DNA of 64,000 nt from positions 62,001-126,000 of the forward strand of contig NZ_VNIK02000002.1 in assembly GCF_007785775.2 (NCBI RefSeq), in the 5' to 3' direction. The notes below the pieces were generated by a model. It saw only the letters and a program-made list of their open reading frames with translations. It made no database searches and was not told the DNA's origin. This stretch comes from Flagellimonas hadalis. GTDB lineage: Bacteria > Bacteroidota > Bacteroidia > Flavobacteriales > Flavobacteriaceae. Position numbers and translations under genes: made by a program. This document shows, in pieces, positions 1-7,468 of the stretch. Position 1 is the first letter of the stretch. Each line of letters begins with the position of its first letter.

Positions 1-70
1 CCAGTCAGGGAGTTATACAAGCATTTTCATTGCCAATAATTAAAAAATAACAAAATGTTATAAATAAAAC

Positions 71-106
71 AACCATCAACATGTCTGCGAAACACATTGA
101 TGGTTT
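71..106. terminator. Stem-loop downstream of mscL
   Basis: Nine-base arms at 71-79 and 98-106 are perfectly complementary (AACCATCAA / TTGATGGTT). On the minus strand the stem is followed by a T-rich run, and on the plus strand by TTTTT. It lies about 50 nt beyond the mscL stop, so it most likely ends mscL transcription and may work in both directions. Confidence 0.55.
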
Positions 107-159
107 TTAGGGTTATTGTGGTATAGCGGTCGTACCGATAATTTCGGCACGTACGATTC

Positions 160-567
160 TTATTTCTTCAACAAGTCGCGAATCTCTGCCAACAGCTCTT
201 CCTGGGTTGGGCCTTTTGGAGCTTCAGGAGCAGGCTCCTCTTTCTTCTTCATACGGTTTACCCCTTTTACGATCATGAACATCACAAAGGCAACGATCAA
301 AAAGTCGATGACATTGGTGAGGAATTCCCCATAGAGCACCGTTATTTCCCCCACGACCTCTCCGGCATCGTTCACGGTGCCTTCCTTGATCGTGTATTTG
401 AGATCGTTGAAATCCGATTGGAACAAAAGTCCCACCAAAGGGGAAACGATCCCCCCGGTAAATGAAGAGACCACCTTATTGAAAGCAGCGCCCATGACAA
501 AACCTACGGCGATATCCACTAGGTTCCCTTTCATGGCAAATTCCTTAAATTCTTTTAGAAATCCCAT
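160..567 (-). CDS. mscL: Large-conductance mechanosensitive channel MscL
   Basis: A 135-aa inner-membrane channel that opens under hypo-osmotic shock and releases small solutes. The N-terminus (MGFLKEFKEFAMKGNLVDIA) and the following VGFVMGAAFNKVVSS segment are the family's amphipathic helix and pore-lining TM1. TM2 is the VIDFLIVAFVMFMIV stretch. A charged C-terminal helix (KKKEEPAPEAPKGPTQEELLAEIRDLL) ends the protein, as in the pentameric bundle. The start at 567 was chosen because it matches the family; an in-frame upstream start at 609 would add 14 residues without similarity. It appears monocistronic, with a hairpin downstream. Confidence 0.96.
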   Translation of the reverse strand: MGFLKEFKEFAMKGNLVDIAVGFVMGAAFNKVVSSFTGGIVSPLVGLLFQSDFNDLKYTIKEGTVNDAGEVVGEITVLYGEFLTNVIDFLIVAFVMFMIVKGVNRMKKKEEPAPEAPKGPTQEELLAEIRDLLKK

Positions 568-643
568 TTTTATAGTGTAGTATTGGTTAATGGGAAACAA
601 ATTAAGCAAAAAAGGGGTTTTGTTCCATCAAAAAGACGAAAAA

Positions 644-1756
644 TCAATGGTCTATGACAATCCTTTTTACTCGTTGCGATATGGCGGTCAGGATTTCGTA
701 GGAAATGGTGCCCGCACCTGAAGCAAAATTTTCGGCCGACCGTTGGGGTCCAAAAACAAGGACTTTGTCCCCTTCCTCACAGTCCACTCCGGTCACATCT
801 ACCATGATCATGTCCATGCAGACATTGCCAATCAGGGGAGCTTCTTTTCCATTGATGAGCACCGAAGCCTTTCCCTTGCCATACTGTCTGCCAATACCAT
901 CGGCATGGCCAATGGGCAAAGTTGCCGTCTTTGTTGTTCCACCCGTTTTGAATGCCCTGTTGTATCCCACGGTTTCCCCGTCACCTATCTCATGGATTTG
1001 GGAGATGATGGTCTTCAAAGTGGCCACGGGCCTTAGATTTGGGTCGATGAGTGCATCGTTCCCATACCCATAAAGTCCGATGCCGCTCCGGACCATTTCA
1101 AATTGTGCCTCGCTGGCGTAATTGATGATGCCAGAGGTGTTCAGCATGTGCCTTATGGAAGCATATCCCAGTTTTTGGGCCAAGACATCACTACATTTTT
1201 TAAAAGTATCTATTTGGTTCAAACTGAAAGCGCGTTCATTGGGGTCTTCCGAGGCAGCCAAATGGGAAAAAACCGAGACAACCTTTGCTTCTGGGCTTGT
1301 CTTGAGCCGCTCTGCGATGAAACCGATCTCATTTTCCTTGAACCCAAGCCGGTTGAGCCCTGTATTGAATTTGATATGTACCGGGTAGGCCACTTGTTTT
1401 TTGGCACGGGCCGCCTCAAGGAATTGGGTCAATATGTTTTGGGAATAGAGGCTGGGCTCCAGACAGCGGTCTATCATTTCCTCAAAATTGGAAGCCAAGG
1501 GATGAAGAACGAGAATCGGGGTTTTTATGCCCGCATTGCGAAGAAGGACGCCCTCGATCACATAGGCCACAGCGAGGTAATCGGCCCCAAGAAGCTCCAG
1601 TTTTTTGGCGATGGCGACCATGTCACTTCCGTAGGCAAATGCCTTGACCACGCCCAAAAATTTGGTGCTGGGGGCTATCTTGGACCGCAGATATGCAAAA
1701 TTGTGTTCCAGAGCGTTCAAGTCCAGAAACAAGGTGGTTTCACCTACCTTACCCAT
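644..1756 (-). CDS. alr: Alanine racemase
   Basis: A PLP enzyme that interconverts L- and D-alanine for peptidoglycan. The 370-aa length is normal for a standalone racemase, whereas many Bacteroidota also carry a MurF-Alr fusion. The PLP lysine is K38 in VVKAFAYGSD; the family usually has KANAYG, so the Phe is a small oddity. The second catalytic base is the tyrosine of GETVGYNRAF in the C-terminal beta domain, and NVCMDMIMVDVT is the conserved strand near the active site. The start at 1756 lies inside the end of tdk (8-bp overlap), so the two genes are translationally coupled. The longer in-frame start at 1798 would sit deep inside tdk and adds only basic residues. Confidence 0.95.
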   Translation of the reverse strand: MGKVGETTLFLDLNALEHNFAYLRSKIAPSTKFLGVVKAFAYGSDMVAIAKKLELLGADYLAVAYVIEGVLLRNAGIKTPILVLHPLASNFEEMIDRCLEPSLYSQNILTQFLEAARAKKQVAYPVHIKFNTGLNRLGFKENEIGFIAERLKTSPEAKVVSVFSHLAASEDPNERAFSLNQIDTFKKCSDVLAQKLGYASIRHMLNTSGIINYASEAQFEMVRSGIGLYGYGNDALIDPNLRPVATLKTIISQIHEIGDGETVGYNRAFKTGGTTKTATLPIGHADGIGRQYGKGKASVLINGKEAPLIGNVCMDMIMVDVTGVDCEEGDKVLVFGPQRSAENFASGAGTISYEILTAISQRVKRIVIDH

Positions 1757-2393
1757 GGGAGTTTTTCTTTTTGGGATCCACCTCCTCTGCGTCCACATCC
1801 AATTGACTTATTTTTTCCCTGAGCATGGCCTTGTAGAAAGCGGCCCGGCTCAACGGTTCGTACTCCTCGGTCTCACCCAGGAGCACGAGTTTGTCATTGC
1901 TGGATTTCCGAAAACTGTAATTGGCAAGGTTCCCGGTTCGGGTGCAAACGGCGTGTACCTTGGTGACATATTCCGCGGTGGCCATCAAGGCGGGCATGGG
2001 GCCAAAGGGATTGCCCTTGAAATCCATGTCCAGTCCGGCCACCACCACACGCACACCTCGATTGGCAAGGTCGTTGCACACGGTAACAATCTCATCATCA
2101 AAGAATTGGGCCTCGTCAATGCCCACAACATCACAGCCATCGGCCAAGATACGGATGTTCGCTGCTGCAGGTACAGGGGTGGATCGTATTTCATTGGCAT
2201 CATGGGAGACCACCATATCCTCGTGGTATCGGGTGTCCACAATGGGTTTGAAGATCTCCACTTTTTGTTTGGCGAACTGGGCCCGTTTCAGCCTTCGGAT
2301 GAGTTCTTCGGTCTTTCCCGAAAACATGGAGCCGCAGATGACCTCTATCCATCCAAACTGTTCTTTAGGGTTGACCGTATTTTCGAGAAACAT
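1749..2393 (-). CDS. tdk: Thymidine kinase (type II)
   Basis: Phosphorylates thymidine for the salvage pathway. The Walker A loop GSMFSGKT is near residues 21-28. The DEAQFF motif (VVGIDEAQFFDD) carries the catalytic Glu, and the ATP-lasso region follows. The type II family usually binds a structural zinc through two CxxC pairs. Here only one of those cysteines remains (AVCTRTG), and the C-terminal CRxC pair is replaced by SRAAF, so zinc binding is probably lost. The start at 2393 (214 aa) is preferred over the upstream start at 2441, which adds an unconserved 16-residue tail. It is first gene of a tdk-alr operon with an 8-bp overlap. Confidence 0.95.
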   Translation of the reverse strand: MFLENTVNPKEQFGWIEVICGSMFSGKTEELIRRLKRAQFAKQKVEIFKPIVDTRYHEDMVVSHDANEIRSTPVPAAANIRILADGCDVVGIDEAQFFDDEIVTVCNDLANRGVRVVVAGLDMDFKGNPFGPMPALMATAEYVTKVHAVCTRTGNLANYSFRKSSNDKLVLLGETEEYEPLSRAAFYKAMLREKISQLDVDAEEVDPKKKNSHG

Positions 2394-2550
2394 ACCGTAT
2401 TTTTGAACGAAACTTTGTGTTTTTCCGTTATATTGGGACAAGGCACAAAGCTACTAAAAAAATGTGCCCCTGACCGAGGGTTGAAATTTAACCTTTTGTA
2501 AGCAGTAGAATTTACAAAATGGCCTTATTTTTATTGTAAAGAGTATAGCT

Positions 2551-3240
2551 ATGATGAAGAAATTAAGGGAAGAACTGGTAAAACTGTCCACAGAGATCAT
2601 AACAGCAAAGGAAGATGTGGAGCTTGTGGAGCTGTACAACAAGGCTAGGATCATTTATGAGAAATTGGCCGTGCTGAAATTTATCGAGGAAAAACTGAAC
2701 GATGTCCAGGTAGATGTATCAAAGAACGTAGTGGCATCTCGTTTCGAAAAAGTGGCAAATGCCGTATTGAGCGGAAACACATCGGTACCGGAGAGCAACC
2801 CACACGAGGAGGACATCATGACACCGGGAATGGACACCATCAAGGACATTGTGTCCGAAATGCCCACTGAAACCGCCTTGGACCAAATATTTGCCGAATT
2901 TGTGGCAAAGCCCGATTTTATGAAGAACGACAAGGAAAACCTTGCCCCATTGAAAGAAGAGGTCAAACAGGGACAGGCCGTGCTTCCAAAATCGTTGAAC
3001 GATAGGCTGGGCAAGGACTTTCAGATTGGGCTGAACGACAAATTGGCCTTTGTAAAGCACCTTTTCAACAACAGTATGGAAGATTATACCCGGGTCTTGT
3101 CGCAGCTCAACACCATCGACACCGAGGAACGTTCCATCGCTTTCATCAACAATATGGTCAAACCCGAGTACAACAACTGGGAGGGTAAGGATGAGTATGA
3201 GGCCCGCCTTATCACCTTGATTGGAAGAAGGTTCGCATAA
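2551..3240 (+). CDS. Conserved hypothetical protein, mostly helical
   Basis: A 229-aa soluble protein with no signal peptide or membrane segment. The N-terminal 60 residues are rich in E, K and L with heptad-like spacing and probably form a coiled coil. A middle acidic linker (about 75-105) leads to a C-terminal half containing the phrases DRLGKDFQIGLNDKLAFVKHLFNNS and NMVKPEYNNWEGKDEYEARL, which look strongly conserved. I associate this kind of protein with flavobacterial chromosomes but know of no assigned function. The start is ATGATG, so the first or second Met may be used. It is divergent from tdk and precedes rsmI by about 200 bp. Confidence 0.8.
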   Translation: MMKKLREELVKLSTEIITAKEDVELVELYNKARIIYEKLAVLKFIEEKLNDVQVDVSKNVVASRFEKVANAVLSGNTSVPESNPHEEDIMTPGMDTIKDIVSEMPTETALDQIFAEFVAKPDFMKNDKENLAPLKEEVKQGQAVLPKSLNDRLGKDFQIGLNDKLAFVKHLFNNSMEDYTRVLSQLNTIDTEERSIAFINNMVKPEYNNWEGKDEYEARLITLIGRRFA

Positions 3241-3443
3241 TCGCCTTTTATTGATTTCCCGATGATATGATTGAGTGCGTCCAACAGTCACGGGATACGC
3301 TCCAGAAGTTAGGGTACTCAGTTATTGGGGTGGTTCGCACCAATCAATAACTCAACAACCCATTAACGGAATAACAGTTATTGCCCTGCAAAACCCAAGG
3401 AAAGAGTTTGTTTTAATTCTAGAGAAGAGCGTAACTTTGGTTT

Positions 3444-4115
3444 ATGGGAAAACTATATCTGGTTCCGACACCAATAGGAAATCTTGAAGATATCACGCTT
3501 CGCGCCATAAAAGTATTGAAAGAGGTCGATGTGGTTTTGGCCGAGGACACCCGAACCAGTGGCAAACTCCTCAAACACTATGAGATTGCGACCCCATTGC
3601 AGAGCCATCACATGCATAATGAGCACAAACAAGTGGAGGCACTTGTGCAAAAGCTAAAAGGAGGGGCCGTTTATGCACTCATTTCGGATGCGGGCACTCC
3701 AGCGATTTCAGATCCTGGGTTTTTGCTTACCCGTGCGTGTGTAGAAAATGATATTGAGGTGGAATGCCTGCCCGGTGCTACCGCTTTTGTACCGGCTTTG
3801 GTGAACAGTGGCCTGCCCAACGACCGTTTTGTGTTCGAAGGGTTTCTGCCCATAAAGAAAGGTCGCCAGACCAAACTGCAAGAACTGGCCGAAGAGACCC
3901 GAACAATGGTCTTTTATGAATCTCCCCATAAATTGTTGAAAACATTGGCGCAGTTTGTGGACTATTTTGGGGCGGATAGACCAATCTCGGTATCGCGAGA
4001 ACTCACCAAATTGTACGAGGAGACTGTTCGTGGCACCCTTTCCGAGGTTTTGGAGCATTTCACCCAAAAAGCGCCCAAGGGAGAATTTGTCGTCATCGTG
4101 GGTGGGAAGAAATAA
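3444..4115 (+). CDS. rsmI: 16S rRNA (cytidine-1402) 2'-O-methyltransferase
   Basis: A tetrapyrrole-methylase-fold enzyme that uses SAM to 2'-O-methylate C1402 in the decoding centre of 16S rRNA. Family hallmarks are the N-terminal LYLVPTPIGNLEDITLRAI, then VLAEDTRTSGKLLKHY, the SAM-loop ALISDAGTPAISDPG, LPGATAFVPALVNSGLP, and the FYESPHKLLKTL stretch. The protein is 223 aa, slightly shorter than the E. coli enzyme because the C-terminal extension is missing. This is common in Bacteroidota. ATG at 3444 begins directly at the conserved N-terminus. Confidence 0.96.
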   Translation: MGKLYLVPTPIGNLEDITLRAIKVLKEVDVVLAEDTRTSGKLLKHYEIATPLQSHHMHNEHKQVEALVQKLKGGAVYALISDAGTPAISDPGFLLTRACVENDIEVECLPGATAFVPALVNSGLPNDRFVFEGFLPIKKGRQTKLQELAEETRTMVFYESPHKLLKTLAQFVDYFGADRPISVSRELTKLYEETVRGTLSEVLEHFTQKAPKGEFVVIVGGKK

Positions 4116-4156
4116 TCCTGTTAGTTGTATCCCTGTTTTTCGACCAAAAAAGAACC

Positions 4157-4735
4157 ATGGAACAATTGCTTTCCCAAATCCGAAGCTGCACCTATTGCAA
4201 GGAACATTTGCCCCTGGGACCAAGGCCCATCGTGGTGGCCAACCCAAAAGCAAGGATCCTCATTATTGGGCATGCCCCAGGGACGAAAGTCCACCAAACA
4301 GGCATCCCGTGGGACGATCAAAGTGGAAAACAATTGCGGAAATGGATGGGTGTTACGGATGAAGAGTTTTATGATGGGACCAAAATTGCACAAATGCCCA
4401 TGGGGTTTTGTTATCCTGGAAAGGGAAAAACGGGCGATTTGCCCCCAAGGCCCGAATGTGCCCCCCAATGGCACGCAGCACTTTTGGGGAATATGCCCAA
4501 TTTGAAATTGACACTGTTGATAGGGCAGTATTCACAGCAATATTACCTGGGGAATAAAAGAGGGAAGAATTTAACGGAGACCGTCAAAAACTACAAAGCG
4601 TATTTGCCCCAATATTTTGTCTTGCCCCATCCATCTCCCAGAAACCGGTTTTGGTTGAGCAAAAATCCGTGGTTTGAGGAAAAGGTGCTGCCTAATTTAA
4701 AGACCAGGGTGTTGGAAAGCGTGCCCCTGTCATAA
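4157..4735 (+). CDS. Uracil-DNA glycosylase superfamily protein with Fe-S cysteines
   Basis: A 192-aa member of the UDG fold, which removes uracil or damaged bases from DNA. Cysteines at 11, 14, 85 and 101 (CxxC ... C-x15-C) match the spacing of the 4Fe-4S cluster in family 4/5 enzymes. Motif A reads GHAPGTKVHQTG (38-49), where family 4 has GEAPG. The C-terminal motif is LPHPSPRNRFW (about 156-166), the position of the HPS active-site loop. The departure in motif A makes the true substrate uncertain. It lies 40 bp after rsmI and is probably co-transcribed with it. Confidence 0.85.
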   Translation: MEQLLSQIRSCTYCKEHLPLGPRPIVVANPKARILIIGHAPGTKVHQTGIPWDDQSGKQLRKWMGVTDEEFYDGTKIAQMPMGFCYPGKGKTGDLPPRPECAPQWHAALLGNMPNLKLTLLIGQYSQQYYLGNKRGKNLTETVKNYKAYLPQYFVLPHPSPRNRFWLSKNPWFEEKVLPNLKTRVLESVPLS

Positions 4736-4811
4736 GCAACTTGGTCGTGTTGATAATTGGGAGAGGCATTTAAATCGTATTTTTGAATCTACAAGAAATA
4801 AAATTGACTTC

Positions 4812-5234
4812 ATGACAAATCATATCACTACCAAATGGTTGGGCGAAATGGCCTTTGAAAGCAACAACCCCTCCGGGCATACCGTCCGAATAGATGCAGG
4901 ACCGGACGATGGCGGGTCTGGGGCAGGACTGCGCCCCAAGGCATTGATGCTTTCCGCTTTGGCCGGATGTTCCGGACTGGACGTGGCCTCTCTCATCAAA
5001 AAAATGAAACTTGAGGTGGAGGACTTCAAAATAGATACCATTGCCAACTTGACCGAGGAACACCCCAAATACTACGATTCCGTGGTGGTGGAATACCACT
5101 TTACCGGCTCCAATCTGAATGAGGACAAGCTAAAAAAGGCAGTGGACCTTTCGGTGGAAAAATATTGCGGGGTCATGGAGATGTTCCGAAGGTTCGCCAA
5201 ATTGGAGATCAAGACAATTTTTCATCATCGGTAA
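4812..5234 (+). CDS. OsmC family peroxiredoxin-like protein
   Basis: A 140-aa OsmC/Ohr-fold protein, a thiol peroxidase family that reduces organic hydroperoxides. The two conserved cysteines are C53 in LAGCSGLD and C119 in EKYCGVM, the usual redox pair. The intervening RPKALMLSALAGC segment is the family's long central helix. It resembles the YhfA-like branch more than Ohr, so the physiological substrate is open. A 77-bp gap separates it from the upstream gene, so it may have its own promoter. Its 3' end runs into the degenerate hexamer repeat that precedes the next gene. Confidence 0.9.
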   Translation: MTNHITTKWLGEMAFESNNPSGHTVRIDAGPDDGGSGAGLRPKALMLSALAGCSGLDVASLIKKMKLEVEDFKIDTIANLTEEHPKYYDSVVVEYHFTGSNLNEDKLKKAVDLSVEKYCGVMEMFRRFAKLEIKTIFHHR

Positions 5235-5299
5235 GGTTCAAGAACAAGTCTCAAACTCAAGAAAGAGCAAGTACAAGAGTAAAGTTCAAGCTCAGGGAT
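5235..5299 (+). repeat. Degenerate hexamer tract; left arm of inverted repeat
   Basis: From 5235 the sequence reads in six-base steps: GGTTCA, AGAACA, AGTCTC, AAACTC, AAGAAA, GAGCAA, GTACAA, GAGTAA, AGTTCA, AGCTCA. Bases 5282-5294 (AAGTTCAAGCTCA) and 5293-5299 (CAGGGAT) are exact reverse complements of 5748-5760 and 5730-5736 on the other side of the four-helix-bundle gene. Confidence 0.75.
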
Positions 5300-5376
5300 A
5301 CAACGTTCCTTTGAACTGGGATAATTCATCTATATTTAGCACTTAGGTCAACCTCAAATCAAATAGAAAATGACCT

Positions 5377-5727
5377 ATGACCCAAAAGAAATTTGATTTA
5401 GAGGAGAGGTTTGTCGATTTGGCAGCGGCCACGGCTTTTTTTTGCAAGGACCTACCCAATGATTTTACAGGCCAATATTATGGTAATCAACTGCTCAGAT
5501 CTGCGGGAAGTGCTGCCTTGAACTTTGGGGAGGCGCAAGGAACCAATACGGATAAGGATTATATCCATGAAGCCACCATATCATTACGGGAACTCAAAGA
5601 ATCGAGGGTAAACCTTAAAATTCTAAGTAGAATGGACTATGGAAATGAAGCGATTCGCAAAAAATTATTGGACGAGGATGAGCAATTGATCAAAATATTG
5701 GCGACCATAATCAAAAGTAAAAAGTAG
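5377..5727 (+). CDS. Four-helix-bundle protein (23S rRNA intervening-sequence type)
   Basis: A 116-aa all-helical protein of the S23/IVP family, which forms a small pentameric bundle. The family's best-known members are encoded inside 23S rRNA intervening sequences, and the Avd proteins of diversity-generating retroelements are relatives. The conserved core is visible: LLRSAGSAALNFGEAQG, followed by EATISLRELKESRVNLKIL. Function is unknown. The gene is flanked by inverted copies of a hexamer-based repeat, so the transcript could fold into a stem enclosing the reading frame. No reverse transcriptase or variable repeat lies nearby, which argues against a DGR. Confidence 0.9.
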   Translation: MTQKKFDLEERFVDLAAATAFFCKDLPNDFTGQYYGNQLLRSAGSAALNFGEAQGTNTDKDYIHEATISLRELKESRVNLKILSRMDYGNEAIRKKLLDEDEQLIKILATIIKSKK

Positions 5728-5729
5728 CC

Positions 5730-5770
5730 ATCCCTGAACCTTGAAATTGAGCTTGAACTTGAATTTTAAA
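5730..5770 (+). repeat. Degenerate hexamer tract; right arm of inverted repeat
   Basis: From 5735 the sequence runs in six-base steps: TGAACC, TTGAAA, TTGAGC, TTGAAC, TTGAAT. It is the inverted partner of 5282-5299, with two extra hexamers between the matching blocks. It abuts the recJ start codon at 5774. Confidence 0.75.
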
Positions 5771-5773
5771 ACC

Positions 5774-7462
5774 ATGCGCTGGACCCTAAAACCAAAACCT
5801 GCCCAAGAAGACATCGACCGGCTTTCCGCAGAACTCAATGTTGAAAAGTTGATCGCCCAGTTGCTATTGCAAAGGGGCATTTCCGATTACGACGAAGCCA
5901 AGGCATTCTTCCGGCCAGAACTGGACCATCTGCACGACCCTTTTTTGATGAAGGACATGGACAAGGCCGTGGCACGCATTGAACAGGCAATAGTTAATGG
6001 GGAAAACATTTTGGTCTATGGGGATTATGATGTGGATGGCACTACTTCTGTCTCCCTCATGTCTTCTTTTTTGATGGAGTTTTACCCCAACGTGGCCACC
6101 TATATTCCCGATCGTTATTCCGAAGGCTATGGCATTTCCTTTCAGGGAATCGATTTTGCCGAGGACAACGATGTGTCCTTGATCATTGCCCTGGACTGTG
6201 GCATAAAGGCTGTTGAAAAAGTAGCCTACGCGAAGAAAAAAGGAATCGACATCATTGTATGCGACCATCACAGGCCAGGGGATATTTTGCCCGAAGCAGT
6301 TGCCATTTTGGATCCCAAACAAGAAGATTGTACCTATCCGTACAAAGAACTCTGCGGATGTGGGGTTGGGTTTAAATTGATCCAGGCCTTGGCCTCAAAA
6401 CAGGGTAGGACCATGGAAGATCTGGTTCCGTATTTGGATCTGGTGGCGACGGCCATTGCGGCGGACATTGTTCCCATCACCGGAGAGAACAGGGTGCTTG
6501 CCCATTATGGATTGCAGGTGATCAATTCCTCCCCAAGAATCGGGATTCAGGCCCTTATCGATCAGACCAAGAAACGGGAACTCACCATCACTGATGTTGT
6601 TTTTATCATAGCACCACGGATCAATGCTGCGGGAAGGATGAAGCATGGGCACCATGCCGTTGCACTACTCTCAGAGACGGATTTTACCACGGCGCAGCAG
6701 TTCGCTTCAGAAATTGAACTCTTCAACACAGAGCGGAGGGGACTGGATCAAGAAATCACGGAAGAAGCTTTGGTGCAGATCCGGGAAAATGAGGAAGAAG
6801 GACGTTTCACTTCCGTAGTGTACAATGAAAACTGGCACAAAGGCGTCATAGGCATCGTGGCCTCCCGGCTCACCGAAACCTATTACCGGCCCACACTGGT
6901 CTTCACCAAAAGTGGGGATAAATTGGCCGCCTCGGCCCGCTCGGTAAAGGGATTTGACATCTACAATGCGCTGGAAGGCTGTTCAGATTGTTTGGAACAG
7001 TTTGGCGGGCACATGTATGCTGCCGGACTCACCCTTTTGGAAGAACAGTACGAAACCTTCAAACAGCAATTTGAAAAAGTGGTCAGGGAGACCATCGACC
7101 CAGACCTTTTGCAGCCTGAAATAAGTATTGATGCCCAGATTGGTCTGGAAGAAATCACCCCAAAATTGATGCGTATCCTCAAACAGTTTGCACCGTTCGG
7201 CCCCGGTAACATGACCCCGGTCTTTCTGGCCGAAGGAGTAAAGGATTCAGGCTATGCAAGGGGAGTAGGAGATGGAGAAAAACACTTGAAGGCGGCCCTG
7301 TCTCAAAATGGGTCAAACCCCATTGGCGCCATTGGCTTTAATTTGGGAGATAAATTGGATGTGGTCAAGCGGATAAAATCTTTCGATGCCGTATTTTCGT
7401 TGGATGAAAATGAATGGAACGGAACGGTGAGCCTTCAACTGAAACTAAGAGATATTCGCTAG
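5774..7462 (+). CDS. recJ: Single-stranded-DNA-specific 5'-3' exonuclease RecJ
   Basis: A 562-aa DHH-family nuclease that degrades single-stranded DNA from the 5' end in recombination and mismatch repair. The metal-binding motifs are YGDYDVDGTTS (D84, D86, D88), ALDCG (D140) and CDHH (D163-H165). The DHHA1 domain has the expected GGHMYAAGLTL motif, and a C-terminal OB-like domain (FAPFGPGNMTPVF onward) completes the RecJ architecture. ATG at 5774 was chosen because the 11 residues upstream in frame are translated from the repeat tract. It is followed 6 bp later by an MFS gene, so the two are probably co-transcribed. Confidence 0.97.
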   Translation: MRWTLKPKPAQEDIDRLSAELNVEKLIAQLLLQRGISDYDEAKAFFRPELDHLHDPFLMKDMDKAVARIEQAIVNGENILVYGDYDVDGTTSVSLMSSFLMEFYPNVATYIPDRYSEGYGISFQGIDFAEDNDVSLIIALDCGIKAVEKVAYAKKKGIDIIVCDHHRPGDILPEAVAILDPKQEDCTYPYKELCGCGVGFKLIQALASKQGRTMEDLVPYLDLVATAIAADIVPITGENRVLAHYGLQVINSSPRIGIQALIDQTKKRELTITDVVFIIAPRINAAGRMKHGHHAVALLSETDFTTAQQFASEIELFNTERRGLDQEITEEALVQIRENEEEGRFTSVVYNENWHKGVIGIVASRLTETYYRPTLVFTKSGDKLAASARSVKGFDIYNALEGCSDCLEQFGGHMYAAGLTLLEEQYETFKQQFEKVVRETIDPDLLQPEISIDAQIGLEEITPKLMRILKQFAPFGPGNMTPVFLAEGVKDSGYARGVGDGEKHLKAALSQNGSNPIGAIGFNLGDKLDVVKRIKSFDAVFSLDENEWNGTVSLQLKLRDIR

Positions 7463-7468
7463 ACATTT

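Noticed and set aside
1644-2501. 285-codon plus-strand frame opposite tdk and alr
   Set aside because: Both minus-strand genes carry clear catalytic motifs and the opposite frame has none.
3275-3487. Short plus-strand frame of 70 codons before rsmI
   Set aside because: It overlaps the start of rsmI in another frame and has no conserved feature; it is probably just intergenic sequence.
5377-5727. Diversity-generating retroelement, suggested by the Avd-like four-helix-bundle protein
   Set aside because: No reverse transcriptase, template repeat or variable repeat is present nearby.
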